From: Erythrobacter sp. KY5
Lineage (GTDB): Bacteria > Pseudomonadota > Alphaproteobacteria > Sphingomonadales > Sphingomonadaceae
Assembly (NCBI RefSeq): GCF_003264115.1
Contig: NZ_CP021912.1
Coordinates: 744,001-808,000, forward strand
Length of the DNA: 64,000 bases
Direction of reading: 5' to 3'
Of the stretch, positions 1 to 8,957 are shown piece by piece. A model generated the notes under the pieces. That model had not been told where the DNA came from, did not search any database, and saw only the letters and a program-made list of their open reading frames with translations. The translations under genes were made by a program, and so were the position numbers. Numbering within the stretch: position 1 is the stretch's first letter; each line of letters opens with the position of its first letter.

Positions 1-435
1 GCTGGAGAAGGTAATGCGCGCGCCGCTTTCCTTGGCGATATCGTGCAGTTCCTCGATCTTGTCGGCCATCCATGCCGGCTCTCCGCACAAGTCGGCATAA
101 TCGGTCCCGACGCGGGCGCAGGCGGCGACCAGTTCATCGCCATAGAGTTGGTACGGGCCTACGGTGGTGAGCACGACCTTGGTGCGCTTCGCCATCGCTT
201 CCATCGCCTCGCGGCTGTCGGCATCGGCCACGACCAGCGGCGTATCGTCGGGCGCGCCGATCAGCGTGCGCACGTCTTCGAGCTTCGCCTGATTGCGACC
301 CGCCATCGCCCATTTGGGTGCGTTATCGCGGTTGCCGTAATGCGTGGTCAGATACTCCGCGACCAGGCGGCCGGTGTAACCGGTTGCGCCATAGACGATG
401 ATGTCGAATTCGCGGGTCTCTTTGCTGTCAGCCAT
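1..435 (-). CDS. Saccharopine dehydrogenase-like NADP-binding oxidoreductase (partial)
   Basis: The gene runs leftward off the window, so only the first 145 codons are visible. The start is the ATG at 433-435, preceded by a GGAGAG ribosome binding site. The N-terminus reads DIIVYGATGYTGRLVAEYL, a Rossmann nucleotide-binding motif (GATGYTG), followed by TVGPYQLYGDELVAAC and YADLCGEPAWM. These are typical of the saccharopine dehydrogenase / trans-acting enoyl reductase family, soluble NAD(P)-dependent enzymes of amino acid or lipid metabolism. The substrate cannot be told from this part. It diverges from the reductase gene at 938 across a 500-base gap. The family call is firm; the reaction is open. 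Confidence 0.85.
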   Translation of the reverse strand, partial: MADSKETREFDIIVYGATGYTGRLVAEYLTTHYGNRDNAPKWAMAGRNQAKLEDVRTLIGAPDDTPLVVADADSREAMEAMAKRTKVVLTTVGPYQLYGDELVAACARVGTDYADLCGEPAWMADKIEELHDIAKESGARITFSS

Positions 436-461
436 ATTCACTCTCCTTTGGTCCCCCAATT

Positions 462-480
462 GCCCCCCATGTGGGGGTGC
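462..480. repeat. Inverted repeat upstream of the oxidoreductase gene
   Basis: GCCCCCCATGTGGGGGTGC has arms GCxCCCC / GGGGxGC around a five-base centre. It lies 27 bases upstream of the start of the leftward oxidoreductase gene. It could be an operator or a 5' leader hairpin; nothing else supports either use. Confidence 0.35.
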
Positions 481-579
481 GGGAAGGCTGAGTCAAAGAC
501 CATTTCGAGCAGGATGCCGAGCGCGTCCGGCGGGTGAGAAGTGGACCGGATGTTACACGGTCCAGAGGCAAAAACGGCC

Positions 580-700
580 AATGTGTCACCGTGGGTGCAA
601 AAAGTGTCACTCTAGGCCTCAAAGTGTCACCCTTTGCGCCGAAAGCGTCACTGTAGCGCCGGGCAAAGTGTGACCCTTCAGGGCGGCAAGTGTCACCTTT
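580..700. repeat. Six-copy GTGTCAC direct-repeat array
   Basis: The heptamer GTGTCAC, often inside AAAGTGTCACC, begins at 583, 604, 624, 645 (GCGTCAC), 668 (GTGTGAC) and 691. The intervals are 21, 20, 21, 23 and 23 bases, so all copies lie on roughly the same face of the helix. The copies share flanking A-runs on the left and CC or CCTTT on the right. The array sits in the 436-937 gap between two divergent genes. The spacing fits cooperative binding by one protein, as in iterons or multi-site operators. No matching initiator or regulator gene lies next to it. The rest of the gap (705-937) shows nothing clear. Confidence 0.7.
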
Positions 701-937
701 ATAATGCGGCGCTCGATGGCAAGGGCACGCTGCAAAGGCAGCGATAGGCGACGAGGCGGGGGCGTGTTGCATCGCCGAACTTGAAGCAGAAAAGCGCTGA
801 GTAGGAAAATCCTGCGCCCGCTCGCTCGGGCATCGTGGAACGCGCGAGGCTGGAAGAGAGTTGGAAGAGGTGAAACCACCAGCGTCCGCAGGCGTTGATC
901 ACATTCCACCCCAGCCCATGAGGAGCCTACCCCGCCC

Positions 938-1606
938 ATGTCCCACACCCTCTCCCTGCAAGCCATCCGCCCGCTCACCCACAATGTGCAGGAACTGACC
1001 TTTGATCGGCCCGATGGCTATGAATTCACGCCGGGACAGGCGACCGATTTCGCATTAGACCGCGATGGCTGGCGCGAGGAAAAGCGCCCCTTCACCTTCA
1101 CCTCGCTCCCCGATGCCGAGCATCTGCAATTCACGATCAAGTCCTACCCCTCGCATGACGGCGTGACCGAGCAGATCGGGATGATGAAGGCAGGCGACGG
1201 CGTCATCATCGAAGACCCGTGGGGCGCGATCGAGGACAAGGGGCCGGGCACGATCATTGCGGGCGGAGCGGGGCTGACCCCGATGCTCTCGATCCTGCGC
1301 GCGCGTCAGGCGAGCCATGGCGATCTCGATGGCTATCGCCTGATCTTCTCCAACTCACGCGAGAAGGACATCATCCTTCGCGAGGAACTGGAGCGCATGC
1401 CCGGCCTCGCGCTCGACCTGCTGCTGAGCGAAGAGGACACGCAAGGCACCCATCATGGCCAGATCGATGCCGACTATCTCGACGGTGCAGGGCTCGATTT
1501 CAGCGAAACCTTCTACCTGTGCGGCCCGCCGCCGATGGAAGAAGACGTATCGACGCTTTTGGCGGCGCGAGGCGTGAGCGAAGATCGACTGGTGCGCGAG
1601 CACTAG
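938..1606 (+). CDS. Flavodoxin/ferredoxin reductase-like FAD and NAD(P) oxidoreductase
   Basis: A 222-residue soluble flavoprotein of the ferredoxin-NADP reductase superfamily. The FAD-binding barrel carries RPFTFTS at about residue 49. The nucleotide-binding half carries AGGAGLTPM at about 110 and YLCGPPPM at about 193, the usual GGxGxTP and CGPP motifs. It has no fused 2Fe-2S or globin domain, so it must pass electrons between NAD(P)H and a separate carrier. No carrier gene is adjacent. The start is an ATG following AGGAG. The family call is secure; the partner is unknown. Confidence 0.85.
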   Translation: MSHTLSLQAIRPLTHNVQELTFDRPDGYEFTPGQATDFALDRDGWREEKRPFTFTSLPDAEHLQFTIKSYPSHDGVTEQIGMMKAGDGVIIEDPWGAIEDKGPGTIIAGGAGLTPMLSILRARQASHGDLDGYRLIFSNSREKDIILREELERMPGLALDLLLSEEDTQGTHHGQIDADYLDGAGLDFSETFYLCGPPPMEEDVSTLLAARGVSEDRLVREH

Positions 1607-1689
1607 GGGTGTCTGGAATGAGTGGGAAGGGGGCGGTCGGCTCTTGGCGGACGAGGCCTACATGCTGCCTTTCGAACACACCGATGGCG

Positions 1690-2784
1690 TCACTCGACGG
1701 GTCGTTTACCATCAACCCGGGGAGCTGTGCGTGGTAGCTGCGCTCGGGCAATTAGTGGCAGGACCTGAAGCATACCGCCCCGGATTTGCTGCCACATAGC
1801 CGCCAAGATGATGGCCACGATGCCTGTGATCGTCAGCGAAATCGCAAACAGATCAAGACCAAGTAAAGAGAATAAAGTGAATTTCAGGAACAGAGTTCCG
1901 ATAAGTGCCATACTCACGCGATCAAACAGAACTGCGTATATGAAGTAGGATAGAAATGCCATCATGGCTACACAGCTCGCCGCAGGCGAAGTCATCGTGA
2001 TTTGCTTGAGCGAAGTCGCAATTGGCGGCCCTGGATGCGCAAAAGACTCGTAAAGGAGAAAGAACTGCCCGGCGATTGTTATGCCGCCTATGACGTGAAG
2101 CCAGAATGCGACATCAGACCTCGAGGTTTCGCGGTAGACATCGCTCATGTCGTGCCAGCACGCCAGCGCCAGAGAGATGACAGCGAAACCTGTAGGCCAC
2201 ATAACGAAGTTCCACGTCGAAGGCGTCCCGACGATGATAATGGCTATCTCGCCGCCCAGAACAAGGATCGCTGCCATCATTACGGCGAATGCCAGCGGGA
2301 GGCGATAAGCTAACCAGAAGGCGGCTGCAGTGATGGCGGCAGCGCCGAACATGATAGCCGAATGCTCCGCTTCGAATGGCGCGCCCTCAGCTACTCCGGT
2401 GTCGATCGAGGTAATCAATCCGAGCGACATGTCTGCTATACCGAAAACAGAGCCCGCCAGAAGCACCATGAGCGGAATGCCTTCGCCGCGAGCATGGAAG
2501 TGCGCGGACACCGCGAAAGCGAGCGCTGCAACGATCAGACCCGCGAACGAGCCCACGAACATTCTGGCAATGATCATGAGGCCTGCCAGGACGACGAGAA
2601 TGGCGAAAGCGGCAAACATCGACTTTGCTGAATATGAAATTGGCCTGTCGGTCGCGCGATCCCGGCTCGGCGAATGATCGGACAGATCGTTCAGGCTCGC
2701 TCGAATGCGCGTTGCGGCGGCATCGGATATCCCGCTGGCCCCTAAAGCTGCTTCCAGATTTCGCCTGTCATATAATCGCGACAC
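1690..2784 (-). CDS. Unrecognised polytopic membrane protein
   Basis: A 364-residue protein starting at a GTG (2782-2784) with an AGGAG site eight bases upstream. The first 50 residues are soluble and charged. From about residue 56 onward there are about ten hydrophobic segments that look like membrane helices, and it ends with a short basic tail. I do not recognise the family; the overall shape resembles DUF-type inner-membrane proteins with a short cytoplasmic N-terminal helix bundle. The base composition looks more AT-rich than the flanking genes, with rarer codons such as ATA and AGA, which may indicate transfer. It is not obviously in an operon. It is accepted as a gene because of its long, consistent hydrophobic pattern. 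Confidence 0.75.
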   Translation of the reverse strand: MSRLYDRRNLEAALGASGISDAAATRIRASLNDLSDHSPSRDRATDRPISYSAKSMFAAFAILVVLAGLMIIARMFVGSFAGLIVAALAFAVSAHFHARGEGIPLMVLLAGSVFGIADMSLGLITSIDTGVAEGAPFEAEHSAIMFGAAAITAAAFWLAYRLPLAFAVMMAAILVLGGEIAIIIVGTPSTWNFVMWPTGFAVISLALACWHDMSDVYRETSRSDVAFWLHVIGGITIAGQFFLLYESFAHPGPPIATSLKQITMTSPAASCVAMMAFLSYFIYAVLFDRVSMALIGTLFLKFTLFSLLGLDLFAISLTITGIVAIILAAMWQQIRGGMLQVLPLIARAQLPRTAPRVDGKRPVE

Positions 2785-3101
2785 CGGCTGCTCCTAGTGC
2801 GGAAAGGGTGCCTTATGTCATTCGAGCCTATACATTTCCCTAATTCGTAAAGTCGTGCCGCGAGCGTTGCTAGGCACTCACGGGAGGTAGGCCGTGTACG
2901 CCACACGAGGTGTCAGCTTTTCATCCCCTTTATCTCGCGAAGCGGCGCAGATTATCGGAACTAAAATCTCTGCTCGCTGCGTCGGACATTTGGGCGCCAA
3001 GCCGACAACACACGGTTTCTCGTGAACGACCGCTTTTGGCGACAGCTTGAAGTCGCCGCTACAACCGATACTAGGGTCGTAAGCAGTCATGGAGGCTGCT
3101 T
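2785..3101. other. Gene-poor gap, no supported feature
   Basis: A relatively AT-rich gap between the membrane protein and dcd, both read leftward. A 70-codon open frame from the ATG at 3088-3090 to 2878 on the minus strand has no ribosome binding site and resembles nothing I know. I see no RNA gene, repeat or clear terminator. Confidence 0.5.
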
Positions 3102-3656
3102 CTATAACCGAGGCAGCGTCACGCCCTTCTGGCCCATATATTTGCCTGCCCGGTCGGCATAGGTGACTTCGGGGCGTTCGTTGCCCTTGAGGAACAGGAA
3201 CTGGCACGCGCCTTCATTGGCGTAGATCTTGGCCGGTAGCGGTGTGGTGTTCGAAAATTCGAGCGTCACGTGACCCTCCCAACCCGGCTCCAGCGGGGTG
3301 ACGTTCACGATGATCCCGCAGCGCGCATAGGTGCTCTTGCCGAGGCAGATGACGAGCACGTCTTCGGGGATGCGGAAATATTCGACCGTGCGGGCGAGCG
3401 CGAAGGAGTTGGGCGGAATGACGCACACGTCCTGATTACGGTCGACGAAGGAGTTCGAGGCGAAGTCCTTGGGGTCGACCACCGCGCTGTCGACATTGGT
3501 GAAGATCTTGAATTCGGGCGCGACGCGCGCGTCGTAGCCGAAGCTCGACAGCCCGTAGGAAATGCACCCTTCGCGCCGCTGCGCCTCGACGAACGGCTCG
3601 ATCATGCCGTGCTGCTGCGCCTGCTCGCGAATCCACTTGTCGGAAAGAATTGCCAT
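3102..3656 (-). CDS. dcd: dCTP deaminase
   Basis: A 184-residue cytosolic enzyme that deaminates dCTP to dUTP, feeding dTMP synthesis through dUTPase. It is full length for the proteobacterial trimeric Dcd. It begins [13 protein letters not shown] and holds [21 protein letters not shown], and [19 protein letters not shown], which contains the catalytic glutamate near residue 138. This last run is the most conserved of the family. It is a single gene; the next leftward gene upstream (curlin-repeat protein) is 130 bases away, so an operon is doubtful. The identification is secure. Confidence 0.97.
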   Translation of the reverse strand: MAILSDKWIREQAQQHGMIEPFVEAQRREGCISYGLSSFGYDARVAPEFKIFTNVDSAVVDPKDFASNSFVDRNQDVCVIPPNSFALARTVEYFRIPEDVLVICLGKSTYARCGIIVNVTPLEPGWEGHVTLEFSNTTPLPAKIYANEGACQFLFLKGNERPEVTYADRAGKYMGQKGVTLPRL

Positions 3657-3786
3657 GGCCTCAAGTGATTCCCGATTGCTCGGCGCGCGGCAAGCGCGGG
3701 CGCGGTTTTATCCGGCGGAGTCTTGCGCTCGCATCGCCGGGCCGACCCTGCGCGCAGGTCCGGCAGAGGCCACGACGCTCCTTTGA

Positions 3787-4836
3787 TCAGGGCGGCGGGG
3801 CAACGCCCTGCACGACGGTGGCGACGTTCGACGTGCCGATCTGACCGACGCTTGAGAAACTGCCAAGCGTGTCAAACTGGCTGACATCGGCGCTGTTCAG
3901 CGTGCCGCCCTGGAAGATCTGGCTCGAATTGCCCGCGCCAAGCTGGGTGAGCAGCGCTTCGTTATCCGAGCCGCCGCCATTGGTGCTGTTCTGGTCGATC
4001 AGGCTTTCGTTCGAAGTGCCTTCCTGCAAAACGAACGCCTCGTTGAGCGACTGTTCCTGAACGATTGTGCTGCGATTGCTCGTCCCGTCCTGCCTCACGT
4101 CGGCGAAGTTGTCTTCAGCAACGCTCACACGGTTCTGGTCGATGTCGCTGAAATTGGCTGTGCCGATCTGCACCACGGTGGCGTCGTTCAGGTCTTCGTC
4201 CTGAAGGATAAAGCTCTCGTTGTCGGTGCCGTCCTGCGTCACGTCAGCGATCTGGAAGTCGCCGCTGCCCAAGATATTCTGCTGAATGGTGCTTTCGTTG
4301 CCGGTGCCGTCCTGGTCGACGAATGCCTGATTATCGTCGCTGGTGCCAGAATTGCCCTGGACGACATTGCTGACATTCGACGTGCCGAACTGGTCGACTT
4401 CGATCAGGTTGCGGAAACCGAACGAACTGCCGTTTTCGGCCTGTGACACGGTGCTGCGGTTGGTGGCGCCTTCCTGAATGACGTCGACCACATTTGGGCC
4501 GTCCCCACCTTGACCGACATCGGAATCGTTGCCGGTGCCGATTTGTTCGACAAATATTTCTGCACGTCCCGCAATGATGCTTTTGTCACCATTCTGGTCG
4601 ACATTCGAGATGTTGCCGCTGCCGTCCTGATCGACTTCGGTATCGTTCTGGGTCGAGCCAGCGGCCTGCGTCACCGTAGATTCGTTCCCGTCGCTGCCGA
4701 GTTGATTGACAAGGACCGTGCTGTCCGATCCGTTTTGCGTCACCAAACTGGTGTCGCCGGTCGCTTGCGCAAATCCGGGCGTTGCGGCAGCCAAAGCGAT
4801 AATGGCCGCACTTGTCGTGAAGGTTGTCTTGATCAT
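3787..4836 (-). CDS. Exported curlin-repeat (CsgA-like) amyloid protein
   Basis: A 349-residue secreted protein. The start chosen is the ATG at 4834-4836: it follows a GGGGGG site and gives a clean Sec signal, MIKTTFTTSAAIIALAAATP, ending at GFAQA. The mature part is built almost wholly of repeats of the type QxGxxN followed by a Ser/Thr and valine step and another Gln, for example VDQDGSGNISNVDQNG, QIGTANFSDIDQ and QEGTSNESLIDQ. About 13 QxGxxN units are present. This is the curlin repeat that stacks into a beta-solenoid amyloid in curli subunits CsgA/CsgB. The protein is strongly acidic and has almost no lysine or aromatic residues. No csgB, csgE, csgF or csgG gene is near, so the export route is unknown. 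Confidence 0.85.
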   Translation of the reverse strand: MIKTTFTTSAAIIALAAATPGFAQATGDTSLVTQNGSDSTVLVNQLGSDGNESTVTQAAGSTQNDTEVDQDGSGNISNVDQNGDKSIIAGRAEIFVEQIGTGNDSDVGQGGDGPNVVDVIQEGATNRSTVSQAENGSSFGFRNLIEVDQFGTSNVSNVVQGNSGTSDDNQAFVDQDGTGNESTIQQNILGSGDFQIADVTQDGTDNESFILQDEDLNDATVVQIGTANFSDIDQNRVSVAEDNFADVRQDGTSNRSTIVQEQSLNEAFVLQEGTSNESLIDQNSTNGGGSDNEALLTQLGAGNSSQIFQGGTLNSADVSQFDTLGSFSSVGQIGTSNVATVVQGVAPPP

Positions 4837-5022
4837 TGTAAGCCCCCCCAGGCTTGGATCGACGCGCTGAAACCGCGCCGCGTGCACCGATCGGGGAATG
4901 CGACTCCCCAATACCTGACGAAGGAGCCTACCTGCTCGGCAGCTAAGTGACAACACTTGGTAGGTTTTTGTTAAGCATGTCCCGGATCAGGGCGCTTTGC
5001 GGGCACTCACCCAGGCGGCGGA

Positions 5023-5562
5023 TCAGATCGGCTCCGCACCCAGTTGCGGGTTGAGCGCGGTGATGTGGTTCAGCCACCTTTTCGGACGGCGCAGCATGTC
5101 TTCAGGATACTCGACCCTCAATCCCAGCACCCGCGCCATCTCTCCGACGAAATGGATGCAGTTGCGTTCACTCAAGCTGTAGCGCTTGCCCGGCTCCATA
5201 GACCAGCGGCGCACTTCGCGGATGATGGCGTAATATTGCTCATCCGTCAGCGTGATCGAAAAATGGCGGTTGGTGCGGCTGATGTACTTTTCCGGCTCGG
5301 CCTCGACCAGATGCTCTACCCAGTCGCGCGTCGCCGCTGCCGTGACCGATCTCGCGGTAAAGCCGTAATTCTCGTTCACGGCCTCGCCCGTTGCATCCAC
5401 CGTTCCGTCAAGCACGATGAAGGTGTGCGGGTAGCGGCCAAACAGGACCGATCCGTTGAACGAATGGAAGTGGATCTGGACCTCGGCCAGCGCCGCACCG
5501 CTCCACGCGAAGGCGAGAAGCGCGAACAGATGGGTGAAGGCGCGGGCAAGGCGTCTGGTCAT
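5023..5562 (-). CDS. Exported protein with possible permuted papain-like fold
   Basis: A 179-residue protein with a signal peptide (hydrophobic core about residues 11-25, cleavage near ALAEV). The mature part has YPHTFIVLDG (His46), INRHFSITLT-like text around His100 and SERNCIHFVGEMARVLGL (Asn134, Cys135). A histidine well before an NC motif is the order seen in circularly permuted NlpC/P60 (YiiX/LRAT-like) enzymes, so a periplasmic hydrolase is possible, but this is only a motif-level guess. It lies 42 bases upstream of the end of putA and reads the same way. It is conserved-looking but I cannot name it. Confidence 0.7.
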   Translation of the reverse strand: MTRRLARAFTHLFALLAFAWSGAALAEVQIHFHSFNGSVLFGRYPHTFIVLDGTVDATGEAVNENYGFTARSVTAAATRDWVEHLVEAEPEKYISRTNRHFSITLTDEQYYAIIREVRRWSMEPGKRYSLSERNCIHFVGEMARVLGLRVEYPEDMLRRPKRWLNHITALNPQLGAEPI

Positions 5563-5604
5563 CGGTGTGACTATGCCGCCTTGGCCCGCGATCTCAAGTC
5601 CAAA

Positions 5605-8600
5605 TCAGAGGCTTGCAAGCAGGCTTGCATTGCCGCCTGCCGCTGTCGTGTCGATGCAGGTCACGCGCTCTGTCGCGAAACGTGCGAGATAGTGCGGCCC
5701 GCCCGCCTTGGGACCGGTGCCCGACAGCCCCTCGCCGCCGAACGGCTGGCTTTCGACGATCGCGCCGATCTGGTTGCGGTTGATGTACATGTTGCCGACC
5801 CGCGCCCGCTGCTGAACGAAGCGGTGCGTTGCCGCGATGCGCGAGTGCAGGCCGAGGGTGAGGCCATAGCCGGTGGCGTTGATATCCTCGATCACCTGCC
5901 CGAGCTCCTCTGCCTTGTAGCGCGCAATGTGAAGGACGGGCCCGAAATTCTCGCGCCTGAGGTCGAGGATCGAATCGAGCTCGATGATCGTGGGCGCAAC
6001 GAAACACCCCTTTGCCGTGCTGGCGTCCAAGTCCAACCGCCAGACGATGCGATCGTTCTGCTGGCGACGCGCGACGTGGCGTTCGAGCGCTGCCTGCGCA
6101 TCGGGGTCGATCACGGGGCCTACGTCCGTAGCGAGCAGCGCGGGGTCGCCGACATGCAGCGCTTCGAACCCGCCGCGTATCATGGCGATCATCTCGTCCG
6201 CGACATCTTCCTGCACATAGAGCATGCGCAGCGCCGAGCAGCGCTGGCCTGCGCTCTGGAAGGCGCTTGCAAGCACATCGCGCACCACCTGTTCGGGCAG
6301 CGCGCTGGAATCGACGATCATCGCGTTCTGGCCGCCGGTCTCGGCGATCAGCGTGGCGATTGGCCCGTCACGCCCGGCGAGCGTGCGGTTGATCGTCTGC
6401 GCGGTTTCGGTCGATCCGGTGAAGGCAACCCCCGCAACGCGCGGATCGCTGGTGATCATCTGGCCAACATCGCCTGCGCCCGGAAGCATCTGCAGCGCCT
6501 CAGGCGGAATGCCCGCCTCGTGACACAACTTGACCGCGAGCGCGGCGATGAGCGGGGTTTGTTCAGCAGGCTTGGTGATCACCGAGTTGCCTGCCGCGAG
6601 CGCCGCCGAAGCCATGCCGGTGAAGATCGCGAGCGGGAAGTTCCACGGGGAAATCGTCACGAACACGCCGCGCCCGTGCATGCGAAGCGTGTTCTCCTCG
6701 CCCGTGGGTCCGGGAAGCTGAATGGGGTCGCCAAACTGGCGGCGCGCTTCGCTGGCGTAATAGCGCAGGAAGTCGACCGCCTCGCGCACTTCGGCAATCC
6801 CGTCGAGCAGGGTCTTGCCCGCTTCGCGCTGGCACAGTGAGAGAAATTCGTCGGTGTGCGCTTCGAACAGGTCGGCGGCTTCTTCGAGCAGAAGCGCGCG
6901 TTTGTGTCCGCCCAGCGCGTCCCAGCCCGGCTGGATCGCGGCGGCTCTGGTGAAGGCGGCCTCCACCTCCTCAGCCGTCGCATCGCGGCGCGTGCCGACT
7001 TCGGCGGTGAGATCGTGCGGCATGGTGATCGGCGCGATTTCGCCCGATTCCTGCGCCGGGAAGGTTGGCTCTGCATGCCACTGAAGCTCGGCAAGCTTGG
7101 CGAGCCGCTCCTGCAATGGCCCCAGCACCAGCGGATCGCTGAGGTCGAGCCCGGCGCTGTTCACGCGCTCTCCCAAAATGTCGCGTGGCAGCGGGATCGC
7201 AGGGTTGCGGCGCGGTTCCATCGCGGCAAGTTCCGCCACCGGATCGCCGACAAGATCCTCTGCGGCAAATTCTGCATCGCCCATGCGGTTGACGAAACTG
7301 GTATTCGCCCCGTTTTCGAGCAGGCGGCGAACGAGATAGGCGAGCAGTTCCTTGTGCCCACCGACCGGCGCGTAGATGCGCACAGGCGTGGGCGTGTTGC
7401 CCTCAAGCTTGCGCAGCGTTTCGTACACTTCCTCGCCCATGCCGTGGAGGCGCTGAAACTCGAAAGGGCGGCCTTGTGAGAGCTCCTTCACTACCGCCAC
7501 CGAATAGGCGTTGTGGGTCGCAAAGGCCGGATAGATCACATCGTCATGCTCGAACATGCGCGCGGCGCAAGCGAGGTAGGAGACGTCGGTTGCGATCTTG
7601 CGGGTGAAGACGGGATAATCGTCGAACCCGCCCACTTGGCTAAGCTTAACCTCGGTGTCCCAATATGCGCCCTTGACCAGCCGCACGAACAGGCGGCGGC
7701 GATGGCGGCGGGCGAGCTTTGCTACCCAGTCGCACAGCGGAACGCCGCGCTTCTGATAGGCCTGGATTGCAAGGCCGAAGCCTTCCCATCGCGATCCGTC
7801 TTCGCGGGTGAAGATTTCATCGTCCGCCATCAGCGTCTCGATAATGTCGAGGCTGAGTTCGAGCCGCTCGGCTTCTTCAGCATCGATGGTGAAATGCATG
7901 TTCGCATCGCGCGCCTTGAGGGCCAGCGCCTTGACCATCGGGACGATATCCGCGCGCGCCTGATCGGCGTGAAGATAGGTGTATTTGGGATGGAGCGCCG
8001 ACAGCTTGACCGAGATACCCGGCGACGTGCCGACACTGCCCGACATCTCGCCCGACAGCCGATCGATCGCGCTTTCATAGGAGGCACGGTACCGCTCGGC
8101 ATCGGCAAAGGTCATTGCCGCTTCGCCCAGCATGTCGAAGGAGTGCGTGAGGCCTTTTGCACGTTCCGGCTTGGCCCGTTTCAGAGCCTCGCCAATATCG
8201 CGGCCATAGACGAACTGCCCGCCAAGGATGCGCATCGCCTGCAAGGTCGCCTTGCGGATCACAGGCTCACCCAGCCGATTCATCGTCTTTTTCAGCGTGC
8301 GCCCCATGCCTTTCTGATGCGCCTCAGGCCGTTCGAGCACTTCGCCCGTCAGCATCAGCGAAAAGGTCGCCGCATTGACGAAGGTTGATGAGCTTTCGCC
8401 CAGATGCTCGCCCCAGTCGATCTCGCCGATCTTGTCCTTGATCAGCGCATCGGCGGTCTCATCGTCCGGCACGCGCAGCAGCGCCTCGGCAAGGCACATC
8501 AGCGCGATGCCTTCTTCGGTGTCGAGCCCGTATTGCTGCAGGAACGCGTCGATGCCGCTCGCCTTGTGCGAACGCGCCCCTTCGATGAGGTCGATCGCGA

Positions 8601-8763
8601 GGTCCGCTGCCTTGTCGCTCACCTTCCTCGCAGGCGCAGCTTGCTCAAGCCGCTGGGCAACGCACGCTTCCTCTTCGGCGCGATAGGCGCGGCGCAATTC
8701 GCTGCGGTCGAGGAAGTGCTGGCTGGCGTCAGGCAATCTCGGCGTGGTCACGGGTCGTTTCAT
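5605..8763 (-). CDS. putA: Bifunctional proline dehydrogenase / pyrroline-5-carboxylate dehydrogenase
   Basis: A 1052-residue enzyme that oxidises proline to glutamate in two steps with channelling. The start is the ATG at 8761-8763 (MKRPVTTPRLPDASQHF); an in-frame extension to 8937 is not family-like. The FAD-binding proline dehydrogenase barrel covers about residues 80-460, with RLVKGAYWDTEVK typical of the flavin site. The aldehyde dehydrogenase half follows, with ETGGQNAMIVD (catalytic Glu) and SAGQRCSALR (catalytic Cys). It ends soon after the dehydrogenase, so it is the short PutA type. There is no N-terminal ribbon-helix-helix domain, so it should not repress its own gene. No PutP or PutR gene is adjacent. 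Confidence 0.96.
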   Translation of the reverse strand: MKRPVTTPRLPDASQHFLDRSELRRAYRAEEEACVAQRLEQAAPARKVSDKAADLAIDLIEGARSHKASGIDAFLQQYGLDTEEGIALMCLAEALLRVPDDETADALIKDKIGEIDWGEHLGESSSTFVNAATFSLMLTGEVLERPEAHQKGMGRTLKKTMNRLGEPVIRKATLQAMRILGGQFVYGRDIGEALKRAKPERAKGLTHSFDMLGEAAMTFADAERYRASYESAIDRLSGEMSGSVGTSPGISVKLSALHPKYTYLHADQARADIVPMVKALALKARDANMHFTIDAEEAERLELSLDIIETLMADDEIFTREDGSRWEGFGLAIQAYQKRGVPLCDWVAKLARRHRRRLFVRLVKGAYWDTEVKLSQVGGFDDYPVFTRKIATDVSYLACAARMFEHDDVIYPAFATHNAYSVAVVKELSQGRPFEFQRLHGMGEEVYETLRKLEGNTPTPVRIYAPVGGHKELLAYLVRRLLENGANTSFVNRMGDAEFAAEDLVGDPVAELAAMEPRRNPAIPLPRDILGERVNSAGLDLSDPLVLGPLQERLAKLAELQWHAEPTFPAQESGEIAPITMPHDLTAEVGTRRDATAEEVEAAFTRAAAIQPGWDALGGHKRALLLEEAADLFEAHTDEFLSLCQREAGKTLLDGIAEVREAVDFLRYYASEARRQFGDPIQLPGPTGEENTLRMHGRGVFVTISPWNFPLAIFTGMASAALAAGNSVITKPAEQTPLIAALAVKLCHEAGIPPEALQMLPGAGDVGQMITSDPRVAGVAFTGSTETAQTINRTLAGRDGPIATLIAETGGQNAMIVDSSALPEQVVRDVLASAFQSAGQRCSALRMLYVQEDVADEMIAMIRGGFEALHVGDPALLATDVGPVIDPDAQAALERHVARRQQNDRIVWRLDLDASTAKGCFVAPTIIELDSILDLRRENFGPVLHIARYKAEELGQVIEDINATGYGLTLGLHSRIAATHRFVQQRARVGNMYINRNQIGAIVESQPFGGEGLSGTGPKAGGPHYLARFATERVTCIDTTAAGGNASLLASL

Positions 8764-8957
8764 TCCTTTACGTAGGGGATTCGGTGGGGATTCGGTGTCG
8801 AAGCGCGATGTGGACCCGCAGGCCTTCGCAATCAAGCGAAGTGAGTATCGCGCGCCACAATGTGCGGTCAGCGGTCCGTTTGGGAAGGGTGCGCTTGATC
8901 GCTTGGGGCGCTGTGTTATCCGTGGCCCTATCCGCAATTTGAGAGGAGGTTTTCGCC

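Noticed and set aside
580-700. CRISPR array
   Set aside because: The repeats are only about ten bases and the period about 21, too short for a CRISPR; no cas gene is near.
2878-3090. 70-codon frame on the minus strand after dcd
   Set aside because: No ribosome binding site, no recognisable sequence and an AT-rich non-coding look.
5044-6840. 598-codon open frame on the plus strand across putA and its neighbour
   Set aside because: It is the antisense shadow of putA; the composition is Arg/Ala/Asp-rich without recognisable domains.
7085-7104. Palindrome-like GCTCGGCAAGCTTGGCGAGC in putA
   Set aside because: Its arms differ from the flagellar palindrome and it lies in the middle of a metabolic gene; a chance similarity.
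8764-8937. In-frame N-terminal extension of PutA
   Set aside because: The 58 extra residues have no ribbon-helix-helix and overlap the likely promoter region of the divergent gene; the ATG at 8763 fits the family.
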